Shown piece by piece: positions 9,201 through 17,131 of a stretch of 64,000 nt of DNA (position 1 is the first letter of the stretch; each line of letters starts with the position of its first letter). The notes beneath the pieces were generated by a model. That model searched no databases, had not been told where the DNA came from, and saw only the letters and a program-made list of their open reading frames with translations. The translations under genes were made by a program, and so were the position numbers. Origin of the DNA: Flexibacter flexilis DSM 6793 (GTDB lineage: Bacteria; Bacteroidota; Bacteroidia; Cytophagales; Flexibacteraceae); the NCBI RefSeq assembly GCF_900112255.1, contig NZ_FOLE01000006.1, positions 62,001-126,000 on the forward strand, written 5' to 3'.

Positions 9201-11156
9201 TTTACGCGTAGCATTGCTTTAGGCCAATCTTTGGTAACATTAAGTAGCAGTCTGGATTTTGGCAGTACAACAACTACGTCTCTGACCTTTTCACAGAGCA
9301 GTAGCAAAGGTAAAATCATATTCAATAGTGCTACTGGAGGTTCATTCCGAGGGGGGTATAAAATTTTTAATATCATCGAATTTTCTTCGCCAACTACGAC
9401 TACCGCAAGTCTTGGTTATTATACCGCAGATAGTGTATTGTTAAGAGGAAACAATGCAATTTATGGAAATAATACTTATAACTATTTAGAATTATTCCCT
9501 GGCAAAACGTATGATTTACAAGCTACCTCTACTCAAGCGATTAGCAGCCCAAATGGTAAGTTGATTGCAACAGGTTTGGCGGGTTCGTTTATTACATTAG
9601 AAAGCACCGCCAACGGCTCAAAGGCTCGTATCACTAAAACGAGCGGCCCTAACCTTTGTTTTGACTATATTCGTGTACAGGATGTTACAGCGGCAGGCGT
9701 TAGTTTTGTAACGGGTGGAAATAGTGATAATGTGAGTAACAGTGCCAATGGTCAGTGGTTTTTTAATCGTACGACTTATCTTGCACCTACAGTATCAGCT
9801 GGTCCTGACCAATCTATATGTGTGGGAGCATTTGCGCCACTGAATTTTGATGCGTTAGGCTCTGGCCCGTATATGATTTCTGTTAGTGGTTCGGATGGTA
9901 CTTTTTACATTGTAGATTTGCCTGATGGTGAAGGCCCTAAAACCTATATGGTAAATCCTTCTACCACAACTACTTATACCATAACTTCCGTAAAGTCATA
10001 CAACTGCGAGACGCTAGTAAATGGCTCGACTGGTGCTGATGCTACCCAAACATTGTTTGTGCGCCCAGCCGCTCCGTTGGCTACGAATAGCCTTACAGGT
10101 TCTTGTTACTTTGAAAATAACGATGCAATGGCTACAATTGGCTCTGACATTAGTTATTTACCGATTATGGGATTAAATGACTATTCGGGTGCAGGTGATG
10201 TGGATGCTTTAGGCAATACTAGTGCAACCGTATATATTGCTCCAACGGTTCAGAGTTTTTATACTTATAAAATTTTGCAACGCTATTTTAAGGTAAGTCC
10301 GACTGTAAATGGCCCAGCAAAGGTTCGTGTGTATTTTACGCAAACAGAACTAAATTCTCTTGCTTCGGCCATGGGACAAAGCGTAACGGTGGCAGACATT
10401 AACCTAACACGTATTCCTGATGCCAACGTTTCGGTAGATGGGGTAGGCACACCAAATATTAGCAGTGTTTCTGGAGCTTCATTCCATACACAAATTGCCT
10501 CTGGTGTGATTCCTGCTGGTATTACAACTACTTCTAACGTTTATTACGCCGACTTCTTAGTACCAGGCTTTAGCTATTTGTTCTTGCACGCAGGCAGTAG
10601 CGTACTTCCCGTATCGCTCAATAATTTTAAAGCGAAATTGCAATCTGATAAAACGGTAAATGTAACTTGGCAAACCTATTCGGAGCGCAATTCTGATTAT
10701 TTTGTAATCGAACGTTCTTCGGACAGAAAGCATTTTGAAGACATTGGGCAAGTAAAAGCCGCCTATTTCAGCGACCAAAAATTAAATTATAATTTTGTTG
10801 ATTTCGCCCCGCTAGAAGGTACTTCTTACTATCGTTTGCGTATGATGGATGTGGATGGCACACACACTTATTCTCCAATTGAGGTAGTGAAACAGACGCT
10901 AACAAAAGCGCAAATCACTGCTCAGTTGTACCCAAATCCAACACAAACAGGCCGATTTGCGGTACATTATGTAGGAGAGAGTGCGATTGTAAAAGTGCAG
11001 ATACAAAATGCACAAGGTAAGGAAATCGTTGTAACAGATGCTACTTATAGTCAAGATATCGAGCTAAATGTAGCAGGCCATGCCAAGGGCGTTTATTTTG
11101 TAGTCCTACATTTTGAAGACGGACATACACAAATGCAGAAAATTCTTTATCAGTAG
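6213..11156 (+). CDS. Large multi-module secreted protein with T9SS type A sorting domain
   Basis: This 1647-residue extracellular or surface protein starts with a Sec signal peptide cleaved after S-Y-A. Three large modules of about 400 residues each open with an aromatic W-V-G or Y-Y-W strand, then G-N-W or G-D-W, a second Trp motif, and C-I-P-S-x-x-D-N-V-V-F-D (module starts near residues 23, 437 and 822). The body of each module is rich in Ser, Thr, Asn and short beta-strand patterns, suggesting beta-solenoids. A PKD-like stretch begins at A-G-P-D-Q-S near residue 1197. The C-terminal about 75 residues from Y-P-N-P (1573) form the T9SS sorting domain, ending in Q-K-I-L-Y-Q. Adhesin or matrix roles are plausible but unproven; no enzyme motif is seen. 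Confidence 0.9.
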   Translation: MKRLLILFVSLFCLNYSYAQLTLKWVGTNTTTKSGNWNDRFSWRRFSGGVLGTDYQISGTDTIPLQSPRTVDNVYFLDANIAAATNTVITLDQNSVCRDMYWDDTLSLTKTPKLTGVATYTLNVYGGMSLRPNIIWDVNGILTFAAASAGTYNIKFTGQILKNEINFNGGASAEWVFQDSLRTSISSNTLGRIRLSKGILNTNGQKVTAYMFYSNNSETSRKLKLGSSLVVLYGTANFAPAATSSAETNSQPWFSNFTVVTQLEAGTSEIRMMSVTGGFTNVGVASFNFVNFVNTAGTANVNARFSTSAGTVVKKLAIAPNSAGAEISSIIAYRINKLIIYGNRNYMIAGNIFIDTIQVIASCGYAYVSSTSANTQRTITTGTSNVTIDKIALRDIKFARTNATNIYNITNYVDLGGNNWPTGANMNVTTVTPRTMYWVGGNGDWESRAHWSYTSGGASIGADCIPSMADNVIFDANSSSPLGVAFTALLNTPTSGDSYQCNSLTWSGANAAAKMQIDNNLHIFGNCVLQNANTISAYSSSTTRDVFFYGLNSSITTNGATFSRTITFMPKSNYRLNDNFRVYNQFGLAGADSLKTSGITIYAQNLFTTASNVRWKMNNTTINLSSTGPYSQYAVPNYIQTGTNVMNLTATSGTITMYTSDRMTVVTPPLVQQGANTTLAVENRAGGFRVLGNLTLNGHASLQGGTGLSVFVDSVRVLGNLIMASGKNYLLPSGMMTTASTTPRWLRVGGIFTAKSTCDASPINISAVNGNQIDVTAGATDVAYTILSGLKGQTTGSYVAVNSINSGGNDNWVFSTSAPKTYYWRKKKGSIATYVGNWSDRGFWADSRSKLQGDSLCIPSAFDNVVFDSLSWSGASKNVTIDATAACANFIVNPSSSNNIIGNQNLIISGSLLLPSSGAFTINGYSGQMTFTANNSQVIDPGNKAISCVMALDGDGGTWTLANNLSGSGTTFRVNKGSFNSNNKTMTLSSFASTSGFTRSIALGQSLVTLSSSLDFGSTTTTSLTFSQSSSKGKIIFNSATGGSFRGGYKIFNIIEFSSPTTTTASLGYYTADSVLLRGNNAIYGNNTYNYLELFPGKTYDLQATSTQAISSPNGKLIATGLAGSFITLESTANGSKARITKTSGPNLCFDYIRVQDVTAAGVSFVTGGNSDNVSNSANGQWFFNRTTYLAPTVSAGPDQSICVGAFAPLNFDALGSGPYMISVSGSDGTFYIVDLPDGEGPKTYMVNPSTTTTYTITSVKSYNCETLVNGSTGADATQTLFVRPAAPLATNSLTGSCYFENNDAMATIGSDISYLPIMGLNDYSGAGDVDALGNTSATVYIAPTVQSFYTYKILQRYFKVSPTVNGPAKVRVYFTQTELNSLASAMGQSVTVADINLTRIPDANVSVDGVGTPNISSVSGASFHTQIASGVIPAGITTTSNVYYADFLVPGFSYLFLHAGSSVLPVSLNNFKAKLQSDKTVNVTWQTYSERNSDYFVIERSSDRKHFEDIGQVKAAYFSDQKLNYNFVDFAPLEGTSYYRLRMMDVDGTHTYSPIEVVKQTLTKAQITAQLYPNPTQTGRFAVHYVGESAIVKVQIQNAQGKEIVVTDATYSQDIELNVAGHAKGVYFVVLHFEDGHTQMQKILYQ

Positions 11157-11171
11157 AAATTAAAATTATAC

Positions 11172-11213
11172 AAAAGAAAAGCCGTTTTTATTCTTAAAAG
11201 CGGCTTTTCTTTT
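11172..11213 (+). terminator. Rho-independent terminator after the large T9SS cargo gene
   Basis: Arms 11172-11184 and 11201-11213 (AAAAGCCG pairing with CGGCTTTT, A and T flanks extending the stem) are followed by seven T residues, 16 bases after the stop codon. Confidence 0.8.
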
Positions 11214-11222
11214 TTTGTAATA

Positions 11223-11257
11223 TTTGTGTTATGAAATATAATTTCTCGTTACCTTTG
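11223..11257 (+). promoter_or_regulatory. Bacteroidota-type promoter for the SPOR lipoprotein gene
   Basis: TTTG at 11223-11226, a 23-base spacer and TACCTTTG at 11250-11257 give a two-part match. It sits right after the preceding terminator and about 53 bases before the ATG at 11311. Confidence 0.5.
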
Positions 11258-11310
11258 CTGCTTCTAATCAAAAAATATTGAGATTATTAATTAGCTAATT
11301 GTTTGCAGTC

Positions 11311-11823
11311 ATGAATACAAGAATACGTGTTTATTTTTATGTTTTTTTGATGGGATTGTTCTTGATTGTGGGCTGTAAAGCTGGAAATAATACGGTTACG
11401 AACAAAAAAAACACCAATACTAGTGTTTCCTCTACTTGGAGACCGCGTTTTGTTCCAGAAACTGCGGCGAATGCTTCGGCATCGTCAAGTGCTTCCGAAA
11501 TTCCTGCCACTAATTCTATTAACCTACAAATCAATACTTTATTAGATAGTATTGCTTATTATAATAAATTTATAGATAAAGCAATGGGCTATCGGGTAAT
11601 TGTTTATTCGGGCATTAATCGCGAAGATGCTAACAAAGTAAAGGAGAAGATCTATAAGCGTTTTCCTGATATAGATGTTTATACCACCTACAAACAGCCG
11701 AGCTTTAAAGTAAAAGTAGGCGATTTCTTTACGCGTTTGGAAGCGCAAAAAATGTATAATCAATTGCGTAATAATTTTCCGAATGTGTTAGTGATCGAAG
11801 ACGAAATTATTATTCATCGTTAA
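11311..11823 (+). CDS. SPOR-domain lipoprotein
   Basis: This 170-residue lipoprotein has a hydrophobic leader ending in the lipobox L-I-V-G-C (Cys22), then a Ser/Asn/Ala-rich linker to about residue 70. A C-terminal SPOR-like domain follows (about 90-165) with the pattern Y-R-V-I-V-Y-S-G, an A-N-K-V-K helix and K-V-K-V-G-D-F-x-x-R-L-E-A. SPOR domains bind denuded peptidoglycan glycan strands, so a role at the cell wall or division site is likely. The in-frame TTG at 11299 was rejected because the ATG at 11311 gives the cleaner signal. It has its own promoter and may continue into the barrel gene 75 bases downstream. Confidence 0.82.
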   Translation: MNTRIRVYFYVFLMGLFLIVGCKAGNNTVTNKKNTNTSVSSTWRPRFVPETAANASASSSASEIPATNSINLQINTLLDSIAYYNKFIDKAMGYRVIVYSGINREDANKVKEKIYKRFPDIDVYTTYKQPSFKVKVGDFFTRLEAQKMYNQLRNNFPNVLVIEDEIIIHR

Positions 11824-11898
11824 TATTTTGAGCGTCTGTGCTGATGCCTGCGTGCATTGCGGAATACAACTTTAAATTATACAACTTTCGTTAGATTG

Positions 11899-12651
11899 AT
11901 GAACGTGAATTTTAATAAAAAAATAGCCGTACTTGCATTGCTGTTGGGGATTATTTTCTTGGCAGATACTCAGGTTTTTGCCAAACGCAAGTGGCGTTAT
12001 TTTCGTCCCTATACGCGGCCTACCTTTAGTAATTGGGCATATGATGTAGGGCTAGGAACTTCAATGTATTCGGGAGAATTAAGTGGATTTACTGGCTTTG
12101 GAGACCAGAGTTTTGGACTTAATCCATTGGTCAATGTCAATGGTTATTATCACCTTACCGAATATATTAGTGCTAGGCTAGGGGTAGGGTATTTTAAACT
12201 CAATGCCAAAGACGGAGACGTATCTTTTTATTCGCATAACGGACAGGCTAACTTCTCTTTGGTACATTATTTTTTGCCCAAAGGAGATGTGCCTTATCAG
12301 GATTATAAACTAAATCCTTATGTTACTGCAGGAGTAGGTTTTATGTATTTTGAGCCTCGCGACCAAAAAACAAAAGAGAAGTTACGTTTGCTGCCTCAAC
12401 CCGTAGGCCAAAAAAAAATTACTAATACTTCCGTATTCATTCCTGTTTCTGTTGGATTTAATACATATCTTTTCGACAATATTAGTGCAGGTGCAGAAGC
12501 TACTTATCATTTAACGCAGACAGATTTTTTAGACGGAATCTCTGATCCTAAGAATAAAGGAGGAAATGATAGTTTTGTATCCTTTCGGTTAAAAGTAAAT
12601 GTAGAAATCACCTCTTTCTTCAAATACAAAAGTTATTTGAGAAATAAATAA
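11899..12651 (+). CDS. Outer-membrane beta-barrel protein (DUF6089/PorG-like)
   Basis: This 250-residue exported protein has a signal peptide ending V-F-A and alternating amphipathic strands typical of small outer-membrane barrels. The first strand, V-G-L-G-T-S-M-Y-S-G-E-L, resembles the opening strand of the two PorG-like proteins at 47668 and 48747 (G-G-I-G-A-A-N-Y-F-G-D-L and G-L-G-T-H-L-Y-K-G-D-I), so all three may belong to the DUF6089 group. The ATG at 11899 is preferred over an upstream TTG at 11857. A link with type IX secretion is possible by family, but nothing in the immediate context shows it. Confidence 0.72.
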   Translation: MNVNFNKKIAVLALLLGIIFLADTQVFAKRKWRYFRPYTRPTFSNWAYDVGLGTSMYSGELSGFTGFGDQSFGLNPLVNVNGYYHLTEYISARLGVGYFKLNAKDGDVSFYSHNGQANFSLVHYFLPKGDVPYQDYKLNPYVTAGVGFMYFEPRDQKTKEKLRLLPQPVGQKKITNTSVFIPVSVGFNTYLFDNISAGAEATYHLTQTDFLDGISDPKNKGGNDSFVSFRLKVNVEITSFFKYKSYLRNK

Positions 12652-12694
12652 AAGCCTTTTGCCAAATATCATCAGTATAAGACTCTCATTATCA

Positions 12695-13729
12695 TTGAAA
12701 CAACTATCCACCATTGTAATTAGCCAAACAGGAACACTTTTAGAAGTATTCTTCACACTCCCGTTGGTGTATGTGATGCGCCAACACAAAGAAAATCAAT
12801 GTAAAATTGTGTTTGTGGCTAATGAGCAAGCACGCCCTTTGGTGCAGGCCTGCGAGTGGATAGATTTTTTTTTGAGTAAAGAAATGGTATTGGCAGACCC
12901 CACACTTTTGCAACAATACAAAGCGCAAATATTTATTTCGGCCAACAATGATGTTTCGGTTGCGAAGCTGGCCAAAAAAGTACAGATTCCTGTGCGTGTA
13001 GGGGATAGAAATTACTGGCGTAATTGGTTTAATGCCAATAAGTTGGTTAATATTAGTGTGCTGAAAGGAAAGCTTGTGCGCCACCAAATGCAACGCATTG
13101 TTGCTTTGGCTAAAGTGTTTAAAACGAACGTTTATTTTTCTGCTGAGATGCTTAATGGCATAACAGGTCTAAGCAAAATTTCATTACCCTCGCCAGAAAT
13201 TGCCAATAAAATTGACCCCCAAAAATTTAATTTGGTTTTGCAACTATCCAATCCTATTGCAAACTTACAATGGCCTTTGGCTAAATTTGAATCGCTTTGC
13301 AAATGCCTTGATAATAAGGCGTTTAATGTTATTATTATTGCAGAAAAACAATACGAATTGTCTCAGTTCCCTTCTTATATTCATAATCTGACAGGGCGTT
13401 TGGATTTGGCGGACACGATGACGCTCCTCGCTGCTGCCGATGGGATCGTAGCCACCAATACGATTGAGCTGCAAATAGTTTCTGCCTTGCAAAAAAAAGC
13501 ACTAGGATTGTATAATAATGCGTACCCTTATACGCCGACCAATCAAAAGCCTGCGGGCAATAAGGCTTCAGTATTGGTAGAGAAAAAACATTGTACAAAA
13601 TGTCAGAATGGAGCTACTTGTCAATGCTTACAAACCTTATCAGAACAAAAAGTATTGGCTATTATTCAAAAATGGCCGCAATCGCTACACAATAAATTTA
13701 ATACACCAATTTCCTCTAATACACCATGA
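12695..13729 (+). CDS. Glycosyltransferase family 9-like protein (heptosyltransferase-like)
   Basis: The sequence has the GT9 two-Rossmann pattern: an N-terminal strand I-V-I-S-Q-T-G-T followed by L-E-V-F-F-T-L-P-L-V, and a C-terminal I-V-A-T-N-T-I-E-L-Q-I-V-S-A-L segment where canonical enzymes have the nucleotide-sugar binding G-x-D-S-G-x-x-H-x-A-A-A. Both motifs are degenerate; the His is replaced. A cysteine cluster C-x2-C-x5-C-x-C lies near the end. No ATG is suitable. The TTG at 12695 starts four residues before the domain and is used here, but a TTG at 12659 is also possible. The stop overlaps the next gene's ATG (ATGA), implying translational coupling. The true acceptor is unknown. 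Confidence 0.7.
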   Translation: MKQLSTIVISQTGTLLEVFFTLPLVYVMRQHKENQCKIVFVANEQARPLVQACEWIDFFLSKEMVLADPTLLQQYKAQIFISANNDVSVAKLAKKVQIPVRVGDRNYWRNWFNANKLVNISVLKGKLVRHQMQRIVALAKVFKTNVYFSAEMLNGITGLSKISLPSPEIANKIDPQKFNLVLQLSNPIANLQWPLAKFESLCKCLDNKAFNVIIIAEKQYELSQFPSYIHNLTGRLDLADTMTLLAAADGIVATNTIELQIVSALQKKALGLYNNAYPYTPTNQKPAGNKASVLVEKKHCTKCQNGATCQCLQTLSEQKVLAIIQKWPQSLHNKFNTPISSNTP

Positions 13730-14382
13730 AAATCCTAGTTGTTGCCTCTACACATTATCAACAGTTATTTAACCAAAAATTCCCTAATCTGACTGTATTT
13801 ACCACACCAAGCCCTCATTTTTTTACAGGTAACTGGCAAGAAATTAACCTCATTTTTGATTTTGAAACCAATGATTTAGAGCAAAATCTACGCTTTTACA
13901 ATCAGTACGTACACCTCAATGTTTTGATAAACAGCCCATTAAAACAGTTGGCTAGCATAGCTCCTCACCCAACACATTTTGCGTTGGGTGGATTTAATGG
14001 TTTGCCTGCTTTTTGGGAAAATTCGGTAATGGAATTATCGGTTATGCGCGATACAGACAAAGAAATTTTGGATAAAACACTATCGCATTTTACAAAAGAT
14101 TATGCATGGGTTACCGATCGCGTAGGCATGGTTACACCGCGTGTCATTGCCATGATTATCAATGAGGCTTATTATACGCTTCAGGAAGGTACGGCTTCGC
14201 GTCAGGACATAGATACGGGTATGAAGTTAGGCACAAACTACCCTTATGGCCCTTTTGAGTGGGCTAAAAAGATTGGTTTGGATCATGTTTACCAAATTTT
14301 GGAAGCTGCCTATCAGGATACACACGATGAGCGGTATCGCATTTGCCCTTTGCTCAAAACAGAAATGCTATTGTTACAATAA
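13726..14382 (+). CDS. 3-hydroxyacyl-CoA dehydrogenase C-terminal-domain protein with atypical N-terminus
   Basis: This protein has 218 residues. The C-terminal half (about 125-218) matches the 3HCDH C-terminal domain: V-G-M-V-T-P-R-V, M-I-I-N-E-A-Y-Y, a D-I-D-T-G-M-K-L-G helix and Y-P-Y-G-P-F-E-W. The first 120 residues replace the usual 190-residue NAD-binding domain and lack the G-x-G-x-x-G fingerprint, so dehydrogenase activity is doubtful. Translation is coupled to the GT9-like gene by a four-base overlap. The end of the gene overlaps the convergent HPt gene by nine bases. The pairing with a sugar-transferase-like gene suggests a role outside beta-oxidation, but none can be named. Confidence 0.72.
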   Translation: MKILVVASTHYQQLFNQKFPNLTVFTTPSPHFFTGNWQEINLIFDFETNDLEQNLRFYNQYVHLNVLINSPLKQLASIAPHPTHFALGGFNGLPAFWENSVMELSVMRDTDKEILDKTLSHFTKDYAWVTDRVGMVTPRVIAMIINEAYYTLQEGTASRQDIDTGMKLGTNYPYGPFEWAKKIGLDHVYQILEAAYQDTHDERYRICPLLKTEMLLLQ

Positions 14383-14724
14383 CCCTTGTATTTCGGTTTG
14401 GGCTAAAGCAAATTGCTGTTCTAGATTTTTGATAAGTATTTGTATATGAGGGATTTCTATCTTGTCGACTTGCTTGCAATAACATTCAATTTCTGCGGCA
14501 GCTTCAGCCATGTGTTCTGCACCCATAAATTTGGACGAAGACTTTAATTTATGCCCCATTTTCCAAATAGTATCCCATTGGTGCGCCGCTAAAGCATCCG
14601 TAATAATCTGAATGTCTTGAGGGCTGTTGCTTACAAAAGTCTCCAGCAGGTCGCGTACAAACTCCTCGTCTCCGCCCGAGATGTCTTGCAAATAATTGAG
14701 ATTAATGTATTGAGTATTAGCCAT
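14374..14724 (-). CDS. Histidine phosphotransfer (HPt) domain protein
   Basis: This 116-residue protein is a stand-alone four-helix HPt module. The phospho-accepting His58 lies in the motif M-G-H-K-L-K-S-S-S-K-F-M-G-A, with the Gly and Lys around it as expected. The N-terminal Y-L-Q-D-I-S-G-G-D-E-E-F segment is the standard first helix. It should relay phosphate between a hybrid histidine kinase and a response regulator, but no kinase or regulator gene is in the window. It is convergent with, and overlaps by nine bases, the 3HCDH-like gene. Confidence 0.9.
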   Translation of the reverse strand: MANTQYINLNYLQDISGGDEEFVRDLLETFVSNSPQDIQIITDALAAHQWDTIWKMGHKLKSSSKFMGAEHMAEAAAEIECYCKQVDKIEIPHIQILIKNLEQQFALAQTEIQGLL

Positions 14725-14832
14725 TTTTATGTTTATTAGTAGTGCGAGTTTCTATTACAAAAATACATCATTTCATCATAATAAAATATATACTTACCGA
14801 AAACTGTTACTTACAAGCCCATTTTATAGTAG

Positions 14833-14876
14833 AAGTTATGTTATAGACATCAAATACCACTGCTATAACATAACTT
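14833..14876 (-). terminator. Inverted repeat after the GtrA gene
   Basis: A perfect 14-base stem (14833-14846 with 14863-14876, loop 16) starts 12 bases past the GtrA stop. There is no clear T-run on the minus strand, so it may act as an RNA 3' end or processing site rather than a classical terminator. Confidence 0.45.
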
Positions 14877-14887
14877 TTGTAATTAAA

Positions 14888-15436
14888 TTATGCTTTCTTG
14901 CTAATATATTGGGTTTTGGCTGCAACTATTTTGTCCCAATAGCCAGTTGTGCGGAAGGTGAATAATTTATGACCAAAGAAATTAGCAAAAAAACCAACGC
15001 AAGTTCCTGACAAATGTGAGGCTAATTCTCGGTTAATTGCTTTAAGATGAAATGTATTGGCGATAAGATCTGAAGCTAATTGATGTTGTTCTGGATTTGC
15101 CAAAAAATACCAGTTAAATACACGTAGTGCAATCAGCGAACCTGCCAGCGTTACAAGCATTGCTACGACAGAAACCATCGTAAACTTTATCATTTCGCGC
15201 CAAATATTGCCGTTTTCTTGGGCTTTAAAGACAAATAATTTTGACAATACGAAGCCTACAATCATACCTGTAAAATAGGCTAACACGACACTTACACCAA
15301 AATCAATGCCTAATGTCTCCCGATAAAAAACGCGAGAACCAACATTGGTGGCAAAGCCAATAATGGCCATAATCAGGTATAAAACAAAATGCTTAAACTC
15401 TGGGTGTTTGATAAAGTTTTTTAATTTTTGGAACAT
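14888..15436 (-). CDS. GtrA-like family membrane protein
   Basis: This 182-residue protein has four predicted transmembrane helices in the GtrA arrangement. The second pair ends in F-V-L-S-K-L-F-V-F and the fourth in F-F-A-N-F-F-G-H-K-L-F-T-F, the paired K/R-x-F-V/T-F motif of the family. GtrA proteins are thought to help move undecaprenyl-linked sugars across the inner membrane during polysaccharide or teichoic acid decoration. A longer loop before the last helix (residues about 108-140) is unusual. It lies 26 bases downstream of thyA on the same strand and ends before an inverted repeat. Confidence 0.82.
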   Translation of the reverse strand: MFQKLKNFIKHPEFKHFVLYLIMAIIGFATNVGSRVFYRETLGIDFGVSVVLAYFTGMIVGFVLSKLFVFKAQENGNIWREMIKFTMVSVVAMLVTLAGSLIALRVFNWYFLANPEQHQLASDLIANTFHLKAINRELASHLSGTCVGFFANFFGHKLFTFRTTGYWDKIVAAKTQYISKKA

Positions 15437-15462
15437 GAATATAAAATAAATCGCGGATAAAA

Positions 15463-16257
15463 TTAGACTGCTACTGGAGCTTTTATGCTCGGATGTGGTT
15501 CGTAATCAAGTATTTGGAAATCTTCAAAAACAAAATCAAAGATTTCTTTCACATTCGCATTCATTTGCAAACGCGGCAAAGGCTTCGGCGTGCGCGTGAG
15601 TTGCAAACGTGTTTGTTCTAAGTGATTGGTGTACAAATGCGTGTCGCCTCCCGTCCAAATAAATTCGCCCACTTCTAGGCCACAAACCTGCGCCATCATG
15701 CAAGTAAGCAACGCATAAGACGCAATATTGAAAGGTACGCCCAAAAACACGTCGGCACTACGTTGGTACAATTGGCACGAAAGTTTGCCATTGGCCACAT
15801 AAAACTGAAACAAAGCATGGCAAGGCGGCAATTTCATTTTGTTGATGTCGGCCACGTTCCAAGCACTCACAATCATTCGGCGCGAATCTGGGTTGGTGCG
15901 AATCGTGCGTACCACCTCTGTAATTTGGTCGATGGTTTGGCCATCCGCTCCCGCCCACGAACGCCATTGGTGTCCGTACACAGGGCCTAAGTTTCCGCTG
16001 GCATCTGCCCATTCGTCCCAAATGCTTACACCATTGTCTTTCAGGTATTTAATATTGGTATCGCCTTTCAAAAACCACAAAAGCTCATGAATAATGGATT
16101 TTGTATGTAATTTTTTGGTTGTCAAAAGAGGGAAACCTTCTTGTAAATCAAATCGCATTTGGTATCCAAACACACTCAAAGTTCCCGTTCCTGTGCGGTC
16201 TTCTTTGGCCGTACCATTGTCCAGAATATGATTGAGTAAATCGTGATATTGTTTCAT
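15463..16257 (-). CDS. thyA: Thymidylate synthase
   Basis: This enzyme converts dUMP to dTMP using methylene-tetrahydrofolate. The 264 residues equal the length of the E. coli enzyme. The catalytic Cys146 lies in L-P-P-C-H, the phosphate-binding R-R-M-I and R-S-A-D motifs are intact, and the C-terminal tail ends A-P-V-A-V, close to the closing A-P-V-A-I. The frame is open upstream to 16341, but the ATG at 16257 gives the family start M-K-Q-Y. There is no dihydrofolate reductase gene next to it, although folA usually follows thyA. It sits in a long minus-strand run of genes. Confidence 0.97.
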   Translation of the reverse strand: MKQYHDLLNHILDNGTAKEDRTGTGTLSVFGYQMRFDLQEGFPLLTTKKLHTKSIIHELLWFLKGDTNIKYLKDNGVSIWDEWADASGNLGPVYGHQWRSWAGADGQTIDQITEVVRTIRTNPDSRRMIVSAWNVADINKMKLPPCHALFQFYVANGKLSCQLYQRSADVFLGVPFNIASYALLTCMMAQVCGLEVGEFIWTGGDTHLYTNHLEQTRLQLTRTPKPLPRLQMNANVKEIFDFVFEDFQILDYEPHPSIKAPVAV

Positions 16258-16312
16258 AAAAAACTGAGCAACATTAAGTTGCAAATTCGTTATAATTTCT
16301 TGAATAAAAAAA

Positions 16313-17098
16313 TCAGGCGCAATCCCAGTTGTAATATACACCCGTAAAATTGGCTGCTTTCAAATCTTCTGGTTTAATAAAAAAGTTAGCCACACCCATA
16401 TCACCCCACATCAGGCCGATATTTCCGTCTGTATCTGCCTGAAACAAAAGCACATATTCTGCACTTTCTTCCGACTCATAACGCGGGTCTTCTTGCGCAA
16501 AATCTGGGTAGCCGCCTAACTTGTGGCCTGCTTGCTGCGCCAAATCTTTGTATTGTTGTTCGGCCTCGTCGGGGTCTTCAAACTTGTCCACAAAGTCATA
16601 AATACTTTCGCCGATAAGCTGCTCAAAATGACAATCTCCTGTACTTACTGGTGCTTCTTTTTGTTCAAAAGTAATGCGACTTTCTTTTTCTACAAAAACA
16701 GGTGCATCGGCAGGCAAAGTGGCCAATAATTTACCGCTATCTTGTTCTATTTCATTAAAATACAAAATCTTAAAGCCATTTTGGTCGGTACGATTATCAA
16801 AATTTAGCCCCAACAAATTATCTTTTGAGTCTATGAAAAACAACAAAATTCCTTTGCTCGGCCAGTCTGGCAATGCGGGCATTTCTTCCAAATTAATTTG
16901 CGCCACAAAAGCCAACGGCTGCCCTTCTGCATTGGTCGGGTAGGCTGCATCTACGGGCAAATAAGGCACACCCCCAAACTTGCTTTGAGTGGCCGAAGTG
17001 CTTGCTTCGGGCGTGGCTGTAATGTGTACAAATGGCCGTACAGATTGCTGTATCGCTTGCTCGTAGGCCGCAAAAATACTTGGAACTTGAATTGCCAT
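16313..17098 (-). CDS. YwqG family protein (DUF1963)
   Basis: This 261-residue protein is probably cytoplasmic. It shows the YwqG/DUF1963 pattern: [10 protein letters not shown] near residue 40, [17 protein letters not shown], a central K-L-G-G-Y-P-D-F and the closing [14 protein letters not shown]. No catalytic residues are known for the family and its function is not established. The gene lies 33 bases after the esterase gene and 55 bases before thyA, consistent with one transcript. Confidence 0.85.
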   Translation of the reverse strand: MAIQVPSIFAAYEQAIQQSVRPFVHITATPEASTSATQSKFGGVPYLPVDAAYPTNAEGQPLAFVAQINLEEMPALPDWPSKGILLFFIDSKDNLLGLNFDNRTDQNGFKILYFNEIEQDSGKLLATLPADAPVFVEKESRITFEQKEAPVSTGDCHFEQLIGESIYDFVDKFEDPDEAEQQYKDLAQQAGHKLGGYPDFAQEDPRYESEESAEYVLLFQADTDGNIGLMWGDMGVANFFIKPEDLKAANFTGVYYNWDCA

Positions 17099-17131
17099 GA
17101 CTTTGTAAATATCTGAAAATGAAATTATTAA

